Both the position numbers and the translations under genes were made by a program. The notes beneath the pieces were generated by a model, which had not been told where the DNA came from, did not search any database, and saw only the letters and a program-made list of their open reading frames with translations. DNA of 53,690 nt from assembly GCA_030427905.1 (NCBI GenBank), contig JAUICL010000012.1, forward strand, positions 1 to 53,690. Direction: 5' to 3'. Source of the DNA: Bacteroidia bacterium. Its GTDB lineage: Bacteria > Bacteroidota > Bacteroidia > Flavobacteriales_D > Cryomorphaceae. Below, in pieces: positions 1 through 8,608 of the stretch (position 1 is its first letter; every line of letters begins with the position of its first letter).

Positions 1-308
1 CTTCAGCGCCTTACCCAAACTCGGAAACGGCATTAGCGAAAGCATAGCTTTCGATGCCTGACCTCTGCAAGGGTGCGGCGGACTTCCGTTTATTTCTGAG
101 TTTCTAAGAGAATAAAATTAAGGCCGAAATTTGGCTCACGACATACCTGAAGAATTGTCTGATTTCAACTCTGTAAGCTGTGAGCCAATTGAACATTCAA
201 TGGCCACATGTTCTCGAAATAACGTCGGCATGCCTATATCCAGGCCTTCTATCTACCTTAGGCGGAAGGGGGTTAAGGGGGATGATCGTCAGTTGAATCA
301 GCTTTTAC
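1..308. other. Non-coding leader, nothing recognised
   Basis: No convincing gene is seen. Short open frames exist on both strands but none shows a family motif or a plausible start. Near 262-272 there is a fragment of the 'ccttaggcgg' palindrome that recurs in other intergenic repeats of the window, so this may be decayed repeat-rich spacer downstream of the glycan operon. Confidence 0.4.
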
Positions 309-700
309 TTAAGGATTGACTGGTAGATCTCCGCGTATTTCTTCACTCCCTTTTCTAACGCCCCTCCTACTCCTGCTATGGCGGATTCGGCGGGTGAAAG
401 ACTAGGTAGCCTGATGTTATTCAAGGATTGACTGGTAGATCTCCGCGTACTTCTTCACTCCTTTCTCGAGGGACCCTCCTACTCCTGCCAAGGCGGATTC
501 GGCGGGTGAAAGACTAGGTAGCCTGATGTTATTCAAGGATTGACTGGTAGATCTCCGCGTATTTCTTGACTCCTTTCTCGAGGGACCCTCCTACTCCTGC
601 TAAGGCGGATTCGGCGGGTGAAAGACTAGGTAGCCTGATGTTATTCAAGGATTGACGCGTAGATCTCCGCGTACTTCTTCACTCCCTTTTCTAATGAAAA
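309..700 (-). repeat. 112-bp tandem repeat of glycosyltransferase gene tails
   Basis: Three complete 112-bp units begin at 309, 421 and 533. A fourth, partial copy starting at 645 is the 3' end of the real glycosyltransferase gene at 641-1921. Read on the minus strand, each unit encodes a tail like that of the gene (EKGVKKYAEIY then SIL and a stop codon), fused upstream to a segment derived from the 'ggcggattcggcgggtg' intergenic palindrome. The period is not a multiple of three, so the units are not one continuous frame. Differences between units fall mostly at third codon positions of the minus-strand frame. Confidence 0.9.
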
Positions 701-1921
701 GTATTCGAGGGCGCCGTGACGGATTTGGTTTTTGTCGATGGCTTTGATTTCTTCCCACTTTTGGGCGACTTCTTCGAAGTCGGTTTCGGTGAATCCATTG
801 ACTACATGGCCGGCGCCGTATTTACGGATGATCTCGCCGGTGTCGCCTACGTTATCATTACAGATGATGGGTACGCCCATGGCCATGAGTTCGCCTTGCT
901 TTGTGGGGCTGGATGCTTTTTTGGAATAGGCGGGCAGGATGAAGAATACGGAGACGGTCATGAGGCTCATGAGGGCAGGGACTTCGCGGCGTTCGGCGGC
1001 GATCTGAATAATAAAAGACTGGGGGATACCCAGGTCGATGGCTCGTTGCTTGAAGGTGGTTAGATCGTCGTGCGAGAGGATGAGAAAGCGGAGCTCGGGG
1101 CGTGACTTCCGTAGGTGGTTATAGAGGTTGAGCATTTCATCTGCCATATACCAGGTGCCCATGGATCCGACATAGCCGAGGTATTCTCGATCGGGTTCGA
1201 TGCCGTGCACAGCACCGAGCCATTTGGGTGTGGAGTGGCGTATGGATGTCTCGTCAAAAAAGGCGGTATCGGCGGCGCAAGGAATGACGTAAGACTTGTT
1301 TTGAAAGGCCTGGAGCCTGTCGAAGTTGTAGTAGTCTTCTGAACCACCGTAGAGCTTTTTGGTGTTGTACCAGGACTCCATCTCGTTTTTACCGGCGTAA
1401 GTCAGGGAAACAATAGACTGCGACTTCTCGATAAAGTCGCGCTCCTTTCGCTTGAAGTATTTGTAGATGGTATTGTAAACGGGTGAGCGAAGGCTCCAGA
1501 TTTTTCCATCGACGCGCTCATCGGCCCAAAAGCCCCGCATATCGAAAATAAAGGGGGCCTTGAGTGCTTTACGCAACTTAAGGGCTGCCAATGCCGGGAT
1601 ATAGGAACGACAATGGATAAGATCGAAGGATGTTTCGAGGGATTGAGCCGTTTTTAGGAGGTTTTGAATATCGCGCAGGGTCGAAATGATGGGTGGCCTT
1701 TTGGTGTACTCAAGCGGCTTCCAGGTCAGCCCGTGCTCTGTGCAGATATCGGCTATGGTACGTCCCATTTTGGCATATCGATCTGGCTTTTCGAAGGATA
1801 GGATGGTAAAGTTGTATCCACTTTGGGTTAGACCAATGATGTAAGGGAGTATTTGGCTTTGCCCCAAAGGATCGGTAAGACCATCATAGGAAATGTAGAG
1901 AATGTTATTCTTGACTACCAT
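641..1921 (-). CDS. Glycosyltransferase family 4 (GT-B)
   Basis: A 426-residue cytoplasmic GT-B glycosyltransferase, the last gene of the minus-strand glycan operon. The N-terminus has the motif YISYDGLTDPLGQSQ found in a GT4 subgroup of surface-polysaccharide enzymes. The C-terminal half has the donor-binding region KQGELMAMGVPIICND (about residues 340-355), in which the usual first Glu of the E-x7-E motif seems to be Gln or Lys. The tail SLEKGVKKYAEIY is typical of the family. Its start overlaps the end of the upstream GT2 gene by 7 bp, indicating translational coupling. The gene is visibly more GC-rich than the GT genes upstream of it. Three extra copies of its 3' end follow it in tandem. 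Donor and acceptor sugars cannot be read from sequence. Confidence 0.9.
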   Translation of the reverse strand: MVVKNNILYISYDGLTDPLGQSQILPYIIGLTQSGYNFTILSFEKPDRYAKMGRTIADICTEHGLTWKPLEYTKRPPIISTLRDIQNLLKTAQSLETSFDLIHCRSYIPALAALKLRKALKAPFIFDMRGFWADERVDGKIWSLRSPVYNTIYKYFKRKERDFIEKSQSIVSLTYAGKNEMESWYNTKKLYGGSEDYYNFDRLQAFQNKSYVIPCAADTAFFDETSIRHSTPKWLGAVHGIEPDREYLGYVGSMGTWYMADEMLNLYNHLRKSRPELRFLILSHDDLTTFKQRAIDLGIPQSFIIQIAAERREVPALMSLMTVSVFFILPAYSKKASSPTKQGELMAMGVPIICNDNVGDTGEIIRKYGAGHVVNGFTETDFEEVAQKWEEIKAIDKNQIRHGALEYFSLEKGVKKYAEIYASILE

Positions 1922-2799
1922 GTCAAAAGGCCATGTTTAATAATTGCCAAACCTCGGCGCGAAAATAGGGTGCCTGGGGCTTTATTTAAAGACATGAAGA
2001 AATACTTAAGAACATCTGGTTTATGCTTTCCTGTTAAAGCCAGGTGAAGGGCAATATATGCGTAGGTAGAACCTTCAAGTGTTCTTAATCCTTTGCTAAA
2101 CTTCTCTTGAACCTTTATATCACTACGCGCTTCATTTATCATGATTTGCTTTCGCTTAATGAGCTTTTCCGCGTCGATCAACAAGGTAGAGCGCTGGTCG
2201 TGGTGGATAACAGCATGCGATATAGATGGAAAGCAAGGGAAATCGTAACGTGCTGCCAAACGGAGCCAGAGTTCATAGTCTTCTGACGCCGATAAGGCTC
2301 TTTGCTCGGAGAATGGGTTTGCAACCGATAGCTCCCGTTTAATGAATACACCATTACAACTTAGGTCATTACCAGAAAGAATGAAATCTCGGACCTGTGG
2401 ACCTAAGATTCTTTTGGTGATCAGTTTGTTGTCAGGGGCTTTTATGTCATAGCTCAGGGCAAATAGATCGAGAGAAGGATTGTTCTGTATAAGTCCATAC
2501 GCCAGACTTAAGTGATTTGAATAGGCGATATCGTCCGAGTCAAAGAAGTTTATGTAGTTCCCCTTGGCCACCGAAACACCGAAATTGCGAGCTGCCCCTC
2601 GCTCTCTGTTAGATATCCAATGGTATTTGATGATGTCTGCGTTTAAATCTTGAATAACCTGAGCTGTGTGATCAGTTCCCCCATCATCAATAACCAAAAT
2701 TTCGTAAAGCGCAGCGGTTTCTTGCTCCAGAAGACTTTCCAAGGTGAGCTTTAAGAGTTCTGCTCTGTTGTATGTCGGAATAATAATCGAAAATGTCAT
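1915..2799 (-). CDS. Glycosyltransferase family 2 (GT-A)
   Basis: A 294-residue inverting GT2 enzyme. It opens with the family signature FSIIIPTYNRAELL, followed by the nucleotide-binding IDDGG (about residue 38) and the metal-binding DSDD (about residues 88-91), with ASEDYELWLRLA in the second half as the catalytic-base region. There is no membrane segment, so it should act on a lipid-linked precursor at the inner face of the inner membrane. It starts 2 bp after the stop of the upstream GT4 gene and overlaps the next gene by 7 bp, so all three are very probably co-transcribed. GC content is lower than in the downstream GT4. Substrate unknown. Confidence 0.9.
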   Translation of the reverse strand: MTFSIIIPTYNRAELLKLTLESLLEQETAALYEILVIDDGGTDHTAQVIQDLNADIIKYHWISNRERGAARNFGVSVAKGNYINFFDSDDIAYSNHLSLAYGLIQNNPSLDLFALSYDIKAPDNKLITKRILGPQVRDFILSGNDLSCNGVFIKRELSVANPFSEQRALSASEDYELWLRLAARYDFPCFPSISHAVIHHDQRSTLLIDAEKLIKRKQIMINEARSDIKVQEKFSKGLRTLEGSTYAYIALHLALTGKHKPDVLKYFFMSLNKAPGTLFSRRGLAIIKHGLLTW

Positions 2800-2801
2800 T
2801 T

Positions 2802-3920
2802 CTAGCTATAAACTTCGGAATAGGCTTGGATTACATTCTCTACGGAGAAATTTTGAAGTACTGATTTTTTTAGTCTGACACCCATTGTTTTGGTCGCTTC
2901 TTTATCTGTATTTATTTGTTCAACAATATAGATCAATTCCTTTTTAGGGTTTTCTTTTGACATGACAAATCCTTCTATTCCATTACGAATATAGTCATCA
3001 AAGTCACCCACATCGTTGCAGACGGCTACCGGCTTTTCGAGAATACCCGCTTCTTTTATGACGCTATTGCTGGCTTCTGAATCACTAAAATGAACGACTA
3101 AATCGGCGGCATTCATGTACTCGAGTACGCGCTTTGTAAACCCGACAAATGTTACGTGATCTTGAAGATCTAAATTCGCCACCTGGGTTTTAACTTGTTC
3201 GAGCAAAGGTCCAACGCCTAGGATATTGATATGGACGGGAAGGCCTTGCGCAACCATTTCAGAGATGGTATCTATTAAAAGGTCGTAACGTTTACAAGGT
3301 ATGAACCGCGAGACTGCACAGAGGGTAATTTTGCCTGAACTCGCTTTCTTTATTTTTAGAACGAGGGCTTCGTCTAGAGCTGGGTAATTCTCAAACCGGT
3401 AAGCATAGTTTATCAATCTCACTTCTTTGTTTTTTACACCTTCTACTTCAACCAGCTGGTGGTAAACTTTTTTGGATGGTACAATGAACCGTTTACCAAA
3501 GCGGTTAATGATTTTATCGAAGCGCTTGGCATTGTTGTTGGATCCGTTCATAATGTAATCGCTATGGTGCCGACAGATATAGAATTTTGCCTTCACAAAG
3601 AACTGAGCAAAAACAGAAACGAAATTTACTGGTTGGGTATGGGAATAAACTAGATCGATTTGATGACGCTTACAATAGGAAGCCAGATACCGCATGTGTT
3701 CGAAATAGAATAGCGGGGAAAAGGCTGATTTGGGTGTAAATGTTTGCGTGCTGACACCAAACTGTTCGACAGCCGTATGTATAGGACCTTTTGAATCCCA
3801 ACCTAAGAGAAATACAGTGTGTCCCATTTTCGAGAATTCTTCCATCAAGGTTTCGAGTGAAATACTCCTTTCGCTTGTGGGAAAATAAAATAGGATGTTC
3901 ATACAGGTGGTTTGCGACAA
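2802..3920 (-). CDS. Glycosyltransferase family 4 (GT-B)
   Basis: A 372-residue GT4 enzyme. The start at 3920 (MSQTTCMNILFYFPTS) could be six codons too long, because the second Met begins the first beta strand. The C-terminal Rossmann half carries VGPLLEQVK and VTFVGFTKRVLEYMNAAD, then SDSEASNSVIKEAGILEKPVA, a good E-x7-E donor-binding motif. It is the first gene of a three-gene minus-strand block (3920 to 641). Its start lies only 26 bp from the divergent plus-strand GT2 gene, so promoters for both must lie in or next to this short gap or inside the neighbouring coding regions. Probably a cytoplasmic chain-elongating enzyme; the sugar is unknown. Confidence 0.88.
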   Translation of the reverse strand: MSQTTCMNILFYFPTSERSISLETLMEEFSKMGHTVFLLGWDSKGPIHTAVEQFGVSTQTFTPKSAFSPLFYFEHMRYLASYCKRHQIDLVYSHTQPVNFVSVFAQFFVKAKFYICRHHSDYIMNGSNNNAKRFDKIINRFGKRFIVPSKKVYHQLVEVEGVKNKEVRLINYAYRFENYPALDEALVLKIKKASSGKITLCAVSRFIPCKRYDLLIDTISEMVAQGLPVHINILGVGPLLEQVKTQVANLDLQDHVTFVGFTKRVLEYMNAADLVVHFSDSEASNSVIKEAGILEKPVAVCNDVGDFDDYIRNGIEGFVMSKENPKKELIYIVEQINTDKEATKTMGVRLKKSVLQNFSVENVIQAYSEVYS

Positions 3921-3946
3921 AACTAAGTTATTTGGATTTGCATTAA

Positions 3947-4906
3947 TTGATCTGCACCAAGAAATTGAAAGAGTCTAGTATCCTATCTGTTATTATCCCT
4001 ACAACAGGGAATATGGACATTTTAGGTCCTACCCTTTCAAATCTCGAAATCGCCATCGAAGGAAAGTGCATCGAAGTTATTGTTGTTGATGATACAGCAG
4101 ATGGTAGATTAAGACAGAGTGACGTAGGGTCATTTTTACTTCTAAAATCGAGAGGTCTTGGGGCATCTACTGCAAGAAATGTGGGGTGGAGGCATTCAGG
4201 GTCGGAGTTGCTCTTGTTTTTGGATGATGACATTCTTATATCTCGCAGTAGCATCGACCGGACTCTAGAACTTCATCGTGAGAAAGGAAAGTCTGGTTTC
4301 AATTATTTCTGGGAATATCCAGAAGCATTGAAGAAGGAGCTCCACAATTCAAAGTTTGGGAAATATATCTTGAAGCACGGGTTGTATTCAAACAAGCATA
4401 GACTGCGAGAAATTGGAAACTTAAATGTAAAACGGGTTCGGATGACCGGCTTAACAAGTCAATACTTCTCTATAGAAAAGAAATGGATAGAACAAGTTGG
4501 TGGGTATGACTCTATTCCTTTTGCGGGAATAGAAGATTTATTGCTCTTCAAAAAGTTGGATCAAGCTGGGGTTCAGATATTTCTTTTGCCTGATGAAATT
4601 GTGTTTCAGAATGAGTCAAACCGAATTTCTTCAGAAAGCTTGTATCGTCGCTATCGGACAGGAGCGTTGACGAGAAGAGTGGCTGTAAATATGGGACATC
4701 CTGAAATGGGGATTTCGTTTTCTGCTTTTGGTCGAATAAAGGGGCGGCTCGGGTTGATGGTAGACCCTTTATTAAAAAAGATGGAGACGCTTTTGCCTTA
4801 TGGAGTTTTCTATGACAAGATCGTCAATTATCGCCTTTTCATTTCATCCTACAAGGGTTATTTACTAGACCCCAACCCTCTTGAGTCTTCGAAAAAAAGA
4901 GAGTAA
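3947..4906 (+). CDS. Glycosyltransferase family 2, lone plus-strand gene
   Basis: A 319-residue GT-A enzyme and the only plus-strand gene inside the glycan locus. It has the GT2 opening SVIIPTTGNMDIL, the nucleotide-binding VVDDTAD, the phrase GASTARNVGW and the metal-binding LFLDDDIL. GGYDSIPFAGIEDLLLFKKL is the acceptor/base region. The start is awkward: an in-frame stop at 3944-3946 immediately precedes a TTG at 3947, and the first ATG (4013) would delete the essential first beta strand, so TTG or another non-ATG codon must be used. Its 3' end overlaps the convergent GT2 gene by 42 bp. No promoter was identified in the 26-bp gap. Function is inferred from the fold only. Confidence 0.82.
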   Translation: MICTKKLKESSILSVIIPTTGNMDILGPTLSNLEIAIEGKCIEVIVVDDTADGRLRQSDVGSFLLLKSRGLGASTARNVGWRHSGSELLLFLDDDILISRSSIDRTLELHREKGKSGFNYFWEYPEALKKELHNSKFGKYILKHGLYSNKHRLREIGNLNVKRVRMTGLTSQYFSIEKKWIEQVGGYDSIPFAGIEDLLLFKKLDQAGVQIFLLPDEIVFQNESNRISSESLYRRYRTGALTRRVAVNMGHPEMGISFSAFGRIKGRLGLMVDPLLKKMETLLPYGVFYDKIVNYRLFISSYKGYLLDPNPLESSKKRE

Positions 4907-5866
4907 TGAACGTGGAATGTGCCTAATCCTGCTCACGAGCAATTTAATTTGCTTTTGATCATGAATCGATAGAGAGTCATAATTGATACAACGTTCAATT
5001 TCTAATGCGTTTTGCTTATCTAACTTTTCATATGTTTCGATGAAACGTTTGAACATGGTGTAGTCAAGTATTGATAGGCCGTACTTTTCTAAGAGTGACG
5101 TATGTGGAATCTCCAGCTCTATTTCATCTGAAGACTGGCAAGACTTAGAAAGCCATTTGAAAGCTCGTTCGTGTCCAACATTTTTTGCGTATTGACTATA
5201 AATACAATCAGCTTCAACTTCAAACTTGTCATTTGCCGAAACTGACTTTGAGTCTTCGTGGTATCTGAAGTTTAAAATGACATTATCAACATTGATGGCC
5301 CCTTCTATTCCGAAATGCAAGAAGTAGCGCAAAAGCCACTCCTTGTCCATGCAGTAGTGTAGATTTTCGTTTAAGAGGCCCATTTTGGCTACCGCCTCAC
5401 TCCTAAAGAAGGTTTCTGGTTGATCGATTCTCGTGTAGGCGATGGTTTTTGGAAGGCTTTCTCTAAAGATGTCTGTACCACGTGAAATACGGTTTTGAAG
5501 TCCAATCACGTTGGCTCGAAAAGAGGCCATAGTGACTTGTGGGTTTTCAAAAGCCTCGACTACTGATTTAAGCGCATGCGGTTCGTAGTAGTCATCGCTG
5601 TTTATCCAATTGATGATTTGCCCCGTAGCCCTTCTTAGGCCTTTGTTGATCGCATGACTCTGACCATTGTCCTTTTCTGAGACCCACCAAGTCAAGTGCT
5701 TTTCGTATTTGCGAATAATTTCGGCTGAATTGTCCGTTGAGCCTCCATCGACCACCATGTATTCTAGGTTCGGATACCCTTGGCTCAGAACAGAATCGAT
5801 GGTTTGTTCCAAGTACTGTCCTTGGTTAAAGGATGGGGTGATAATGGAGATCTTGGGGAAAGACAT
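4865..5866 (-). CDS. Glycosyltransferase family 2
   Basis: A 333-residue GT2 enzyme with a very typical N-terminal domain: ISIITPSFNQGQYLEQTIDS, VVDGGSTDNS, an SEKDNGQSHAINKGL stretch and the metal-binding NSDDYYEP (about residues 88-95). FFRSEAVAKMG and MDKEWLLRYF are the acceptor-side motifs. The C-terminal third is helical and unassigned. It starts inside the stop codon of the upstream epimerase gene (TAATG arrangement), so it belongs to the same operon. It converges with, and overlaps by 42 bp, the plus-strand GT2 gene, so transcripts from the two promoters would be antisense to each other at their ends. Confidence 0.92.
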   Translation of the reverse strand: MSFPKISIITPSFNQGQYLEQTIDSVLSQGYPNLEYMVVDGGSTDNSAEIIRKYEKHLTWWVSEKDNGQSHAINKGLRRATGQIINWINSDDYYEPHALKSVVEAFENPQVTMASFRANVIGLQNRISRGTDIFRESLPKTIAYTRIDQPETFFRSEAVAKMGLLNENLHYCMDKEWLLRYFLHFGIEGAINVDNVILNFRYHEDSKSVSANDKFEVEADCIYSQYAKNVGHERAFKWLSKSCQSSDEIELEIPHTSLLEKYGLSILDYTMFKRFIETYEKLDKQNALEIERCINYDSLSIHDQKQIKLLVSRIRHIPRSLLSFFRRLKRVGV

Positions 5867-6795
5867 TAGCTCATTTTAAGGCTTTCGTAAAGCGCTTTAA
5901 GACCATCTTGGATGGTGGTGGTTGGCTTGTATTTTGTCTTGCTTTCCAGCTTATAAGGGTCTGAGCAGCTTAATTCTACGTCACCCAATCGATGTGGGGC
6001 GTATATTGGATCGCCAGCGTAGTTTGTGATATCAGAAATGGACTTAAAGAGATCGTTGACAGAAGTTGGAATACCCGTTCCAACGTTGAATACTTCACAT
6101 CCGATCTCGCTTTGCGATGCATAGATCATGGCCTTAACTATATCTTCAACGAATACAAAGTCTCTGATTTGACTACCATCACCGTATATTGTTATGGGTT
6201 CATTCTTAATGGCTCTGTCCATGAAAATTGAAATAACTCCTGCGTATGGTGATGTAGGTTTTTGCCCTGGGCCAAAAACATTAAAGAATCGCAGACCAAC
6301 CGATTCCAAACCATTTGCCTGGTGGAAGTACTTAGCATATCGCTCATTGTTTAGTTTTGTAAGGCCATATGGCGATTCTGGAATGACTGGTTCAATTTCC
6401 TTTAGGGGCAGATTCAGACATGATCCGTAGACAGCGCAAGATGATGCATAAACGAGCTTTTTTACATGATGTCTTTTTGCGAACTCCAAGACATTGATAA
6501 ATCCTGTTTCATTGACCTGATGTGTTCGCAGTGGGTTCTGAAATGAATCTGGAACGCTGACCAAAGCCGCTAAGTTGAATATGTAATCGATATCCTTGTT
6601 CAAGTCAGGAAGTGGGCTGGAAATATCATGTTGAATAAACTCAAAATGATCATACTCATTAAATTCATCCAAGCTCAATTTGTCTGCATTTGATAGGTCA
6701 TCAAAGATGATGAGCTTTGTTCCACCTTGTAGGATGGAACGACATAGGTGAGATCCAATAAATCCCAACCCGCCAGTAACTACGACATACTTCAT
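5866..6795 (-). CDS. NAD-dependent nucleotide-sugar epimerase/dehydratase
   Basis: A 309-residue extended short-chain dehydrogenase. It has the dinucleotide motif GGLGFIG (residues 8-14), the adenine-side Asp pair FDDLSN (31-36), NLAALVSVP, the catalytic Ser in YASSCAVYG (about 116-124) and the catalytic YGLTK pair Tyr143/Lys147. RFFNVFGPGQKP and GDGSQIRDFVFVEDIV are the substrate-loop motifs common to UDP-glucose or UDP-GlcNAc 4-epimerases and dTDP-glucose 4,6-dehydratases. The closest overall resemblance is to the 4-epimerase group, but the reaction cannot be fixed from these motifs. It probably supplies an activated sugar to the surrounding transferases. It overlaps GT61 upstream by 4 bp (ATGA). 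Confidence 0.9.
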   Translation of the reverse strand: MKYVVVTGGLGFIGSHLCRSILQGGTKLIIFDDLSNADKLSLDEFNEYDHFEFIQHDISSPLPDLNKDIDYIFNLAALVSVPDSFQNPLRTHQVNETGFINVLEFAKRHHVKKLVYASSCAVYGSCLNLPLKEIEPVIPESPYGLTKLNNERYAKYFHQANGLESVGLRFFNVFGPGQKPTSPYAGVISIFMDRAIKNEPITIYGDGSQIRDFVFVEDIVKAMIYASQSEIGCEVFNVGTGIPTSVNDLFKSISDITNYAGDPIYAPHRLGDVELSCSDPYKLESKTKYKPTTTIQDGLKALYESLKMS

Positions 6796-7814
6796 TGGAC
6801 GTTATTTAATATTTGATCAAGGCAATTCTTTAAGTAATCAGGATCGATTGAAACATTTCCAACACGATCAGTCTCTGTTGGATTTTCGGTAACTTTAATA
6901 TAGTAATACGGGTTTTCAAGAGCACCCGCCAACGAAAAGAAGCAATTATTTTTATCATCTTGCTCCCCTCGGATTTCAATTATTGTGGTACCCGATTTAG
7001 CTGCAAGCATATTTGTAAGACCAGCACCATGGATTCCCATTATAACTTCTGCTGATGCGAGTTTTTTCATTTGCAATTCGAAGTCTAAATCTTCAAGATG
7101 GACTACTTCAAACCCGAAAGCATGAAGAATCGGTATGCATTGACTTTCATTTAAGACCCTCCTAACTTTAGCTTTTGATCGACTGATGTAAATACGACTT
7201 TTTATTGCACAATCACTGATCTTAGAACGAATAAATGCATTGAGCTTCTTAATCGTTGGTGGATGGTAATTGCCAGGCCTAGCTGTCGGCTCCATCATAA
7301 ACAGTTGATTTACAAAAAGCGTTGAGCCCCTAGGTAAAAATGAAGCTGTGAAACCGAAAAAACTTATAGATTCAACTATGTATTTATAGTTTGAGTAGTG
7401 CTCCGGTAAAATGAGATGATTAGACCTATCTTGGAAGTCATTCCAGGCGATTAACCTGGTAAGTGCATCACAGAACCAATGGAAATATCCATGGCTCCAA
7501 CGCTCAGAAATCCAAATTCCTTCCTTGTGCTGCCCTATATGTCGTTTCAAGATTATTTTAGCGCTTTGCTTAATCCTCTTTATGTAATCTGATTTTTCAA
7601 CTTTAATGTTGCACAGTGATTCTGGATAAACTAAGTGGAATGGTTTTGAAATGATGCCTCCGCTATCAAGCCAAACTCTTTCAAACAAATAACCGCTAAA
7701 ACCGTCAAATGACCTGTCTAATTCATGTTTGAAAAGATGAACGTCTTCATGAACTATATTTCTAGGCAAAGCACGATGTACAGAATATGACGAGTAATTT
7801 ACAAGCAAATTCAA
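6792..7814 (-). CDS. GT61/DUF563-type glycosyltransferase
   Basis: A 340-residue protein of the GT61 (DUF563) type. Evidence is the WSHGYFHWFCDALTRL segment (family pattern of a His/Trp-rich block), LILPEHYSNYKY, RIYISRSKAKVRRVLNE, and near the C-terminus the hallmark GIHGAGLTNMLAAKSGTTIIEI. The family includes plant xylosyltransferases and bacterial capsule enzymes. It lies 2 bp downstream of the FkbM methyltransferase gene and overlaps the epimerase by 4 bp, so it is part of the same transcript. No membrane segment is seen. The gene is AT-rich compared with the ABC transporter genes upstream. Confidence 0.85.
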   Translation of the reverse strand: MNLLVNYSSYSVHRALPRNIVHEDVHLFKHELDRSFDGFSGYLFERVWLDSGGIISKPFHLVYPESLCNIKVEKSDYIKRIKQSAKIILKRHIGQHKEGIWISERWSHGYFHWFCDALTRLIAWNDFQDRSNHLILPEHYSNYKYIVESISFFGFTASFLPRGSTLFVNQLFMMEPTARPGNYHPPTIKKLNAFIRSKISDCAIKSRIYISRSKAKVRRVLNESQCIPILHAFGFEVVHLEDLDFELQMKKLASAEVIMGIHGAGLTNMLAAKSGTTIIEIRGEQDDKNNCFFSLAGALENPYYYIKVTENPTETDRVGNVSIDPDYLKNCLDQILNNVQ

Positions 7815-7816
7815 GT

Positions 7817-8608
7817 CTACAAATATTTAGTCATATCAACATTCATATCCTTATTGACACAAAAAAGATTCTGAAATCTAAAAATTTCATAATTGGGAGA
7901 GTATTCTCGAATATCAATCAGCTTATTGTTGGCAATGCGATATATGTCAAAATTTTCTAGGAGTTGGTAGTAGTCATGGAGAAATATCCGTGAATAGATG
8001 TGCATAGCGTTAAATTCGAACTGAATCAACTCTATTCTTTCGAGGTATTCACCAAGCCCTTCTAACACCCTAAGGTCATTACCTTCTGTATCAACCTTGA
8101 TGAAGTTTGGTAATTCTATTTGGCCAGATGATATTAAATTCTCCAGTCTTTCAATTGGCACCATTAACTTCGTGACGTCTACATCTTGATGAAAATGATT
8201 GGTAAGGCTACCTCGCTTAGAACCTAAAACATCAGATTGTAAATAGAAAGGTATTTCTCCAACGCTATTTGATAAAGCGATGTTGAAGCTTGTTACATTC
8301 TTGATACTTTTAAGTTTTTCATAGCAGTCAGAATTGGGTTCAAAGGCGTAAATCTTTGCATCAGGAAAGTATAATTTGAGCGTCTCGCTATACTCTCCCA
8401 TATTGGCTCCCACATCAAGGATTACAGATGGGTTCCAAATTGGCTTTATTATACTTTCAATCAGGTACTCTTCTCCTGAGCTTTTAAAATCAGTACCCAT
8501 ATCAATTCCTACTAACCTCTGAGATAGTGCTGTGACCTTTTGACCTAGGATGCGGTATCCAAATCTGATCATCAGCAAAACTATTTTTTGTAAAAAGGCA
8601 TCTTTCAT
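7817..8608 (-). CDS. FkbM-family SAM-dependent methyltransferase
   Basis: A 263-residue methyltransferase of the FkbM family, which O-methylates sugars or other small hydroxyls. The SAM-binding motif I is VILDVGANMGEYSETL (about residues 62-77). YAFEPNSDCYEKL is motif II, and the family-defining IKVDTEGNDLRVLEGL follows in the second half with IQFEFNAMH. It overlaps the wzt-type ATPase gene by 4 bp and starts just after that protein's carbohydrate-binding domain. This pairing suggests a role in methyl-capping the chain that the transporter recognises (inference). An alternative is internal methylation of repeat-unit sugars. Confidence 0.88.
   Translation of the reverse strand: MKDAFLQKIVLLMIRFGYRILGQKVTALSQRLVGIDMGTDFKSSGEEYLIESIIKPIWNPSVILDVGANMGEYSETLKLYFPDAKIYAFEPNSDCYEKLKSIKNVTSFNIALSNSVGEIPFYLQSDVLGSKRGSLTNHFHQDVDVTKLMVPIERLENLISSGQIELPNFIKVDTEGNDLRVLEGLGEYLERIELIQFEFNAMHIYSRIFLHDYYQLLENFDIYRIANNKLIDIREYSPNYEIFRFQNLFCVNKDMNVDMTKYL

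Noticed and set aside
131-319. 62-residue plus-strand open frame at the left edge
   Set aside because: No family motif, low-complexity end rich in Arg/Lys and Leu, and it runs into the repeat array; not supportable as a gene.
309-644. Possible CRISPR array at the tandem repeat
   Set aside because: Units are contiguous 112-bp repeats without unique spacers and no cas gene is in the window.
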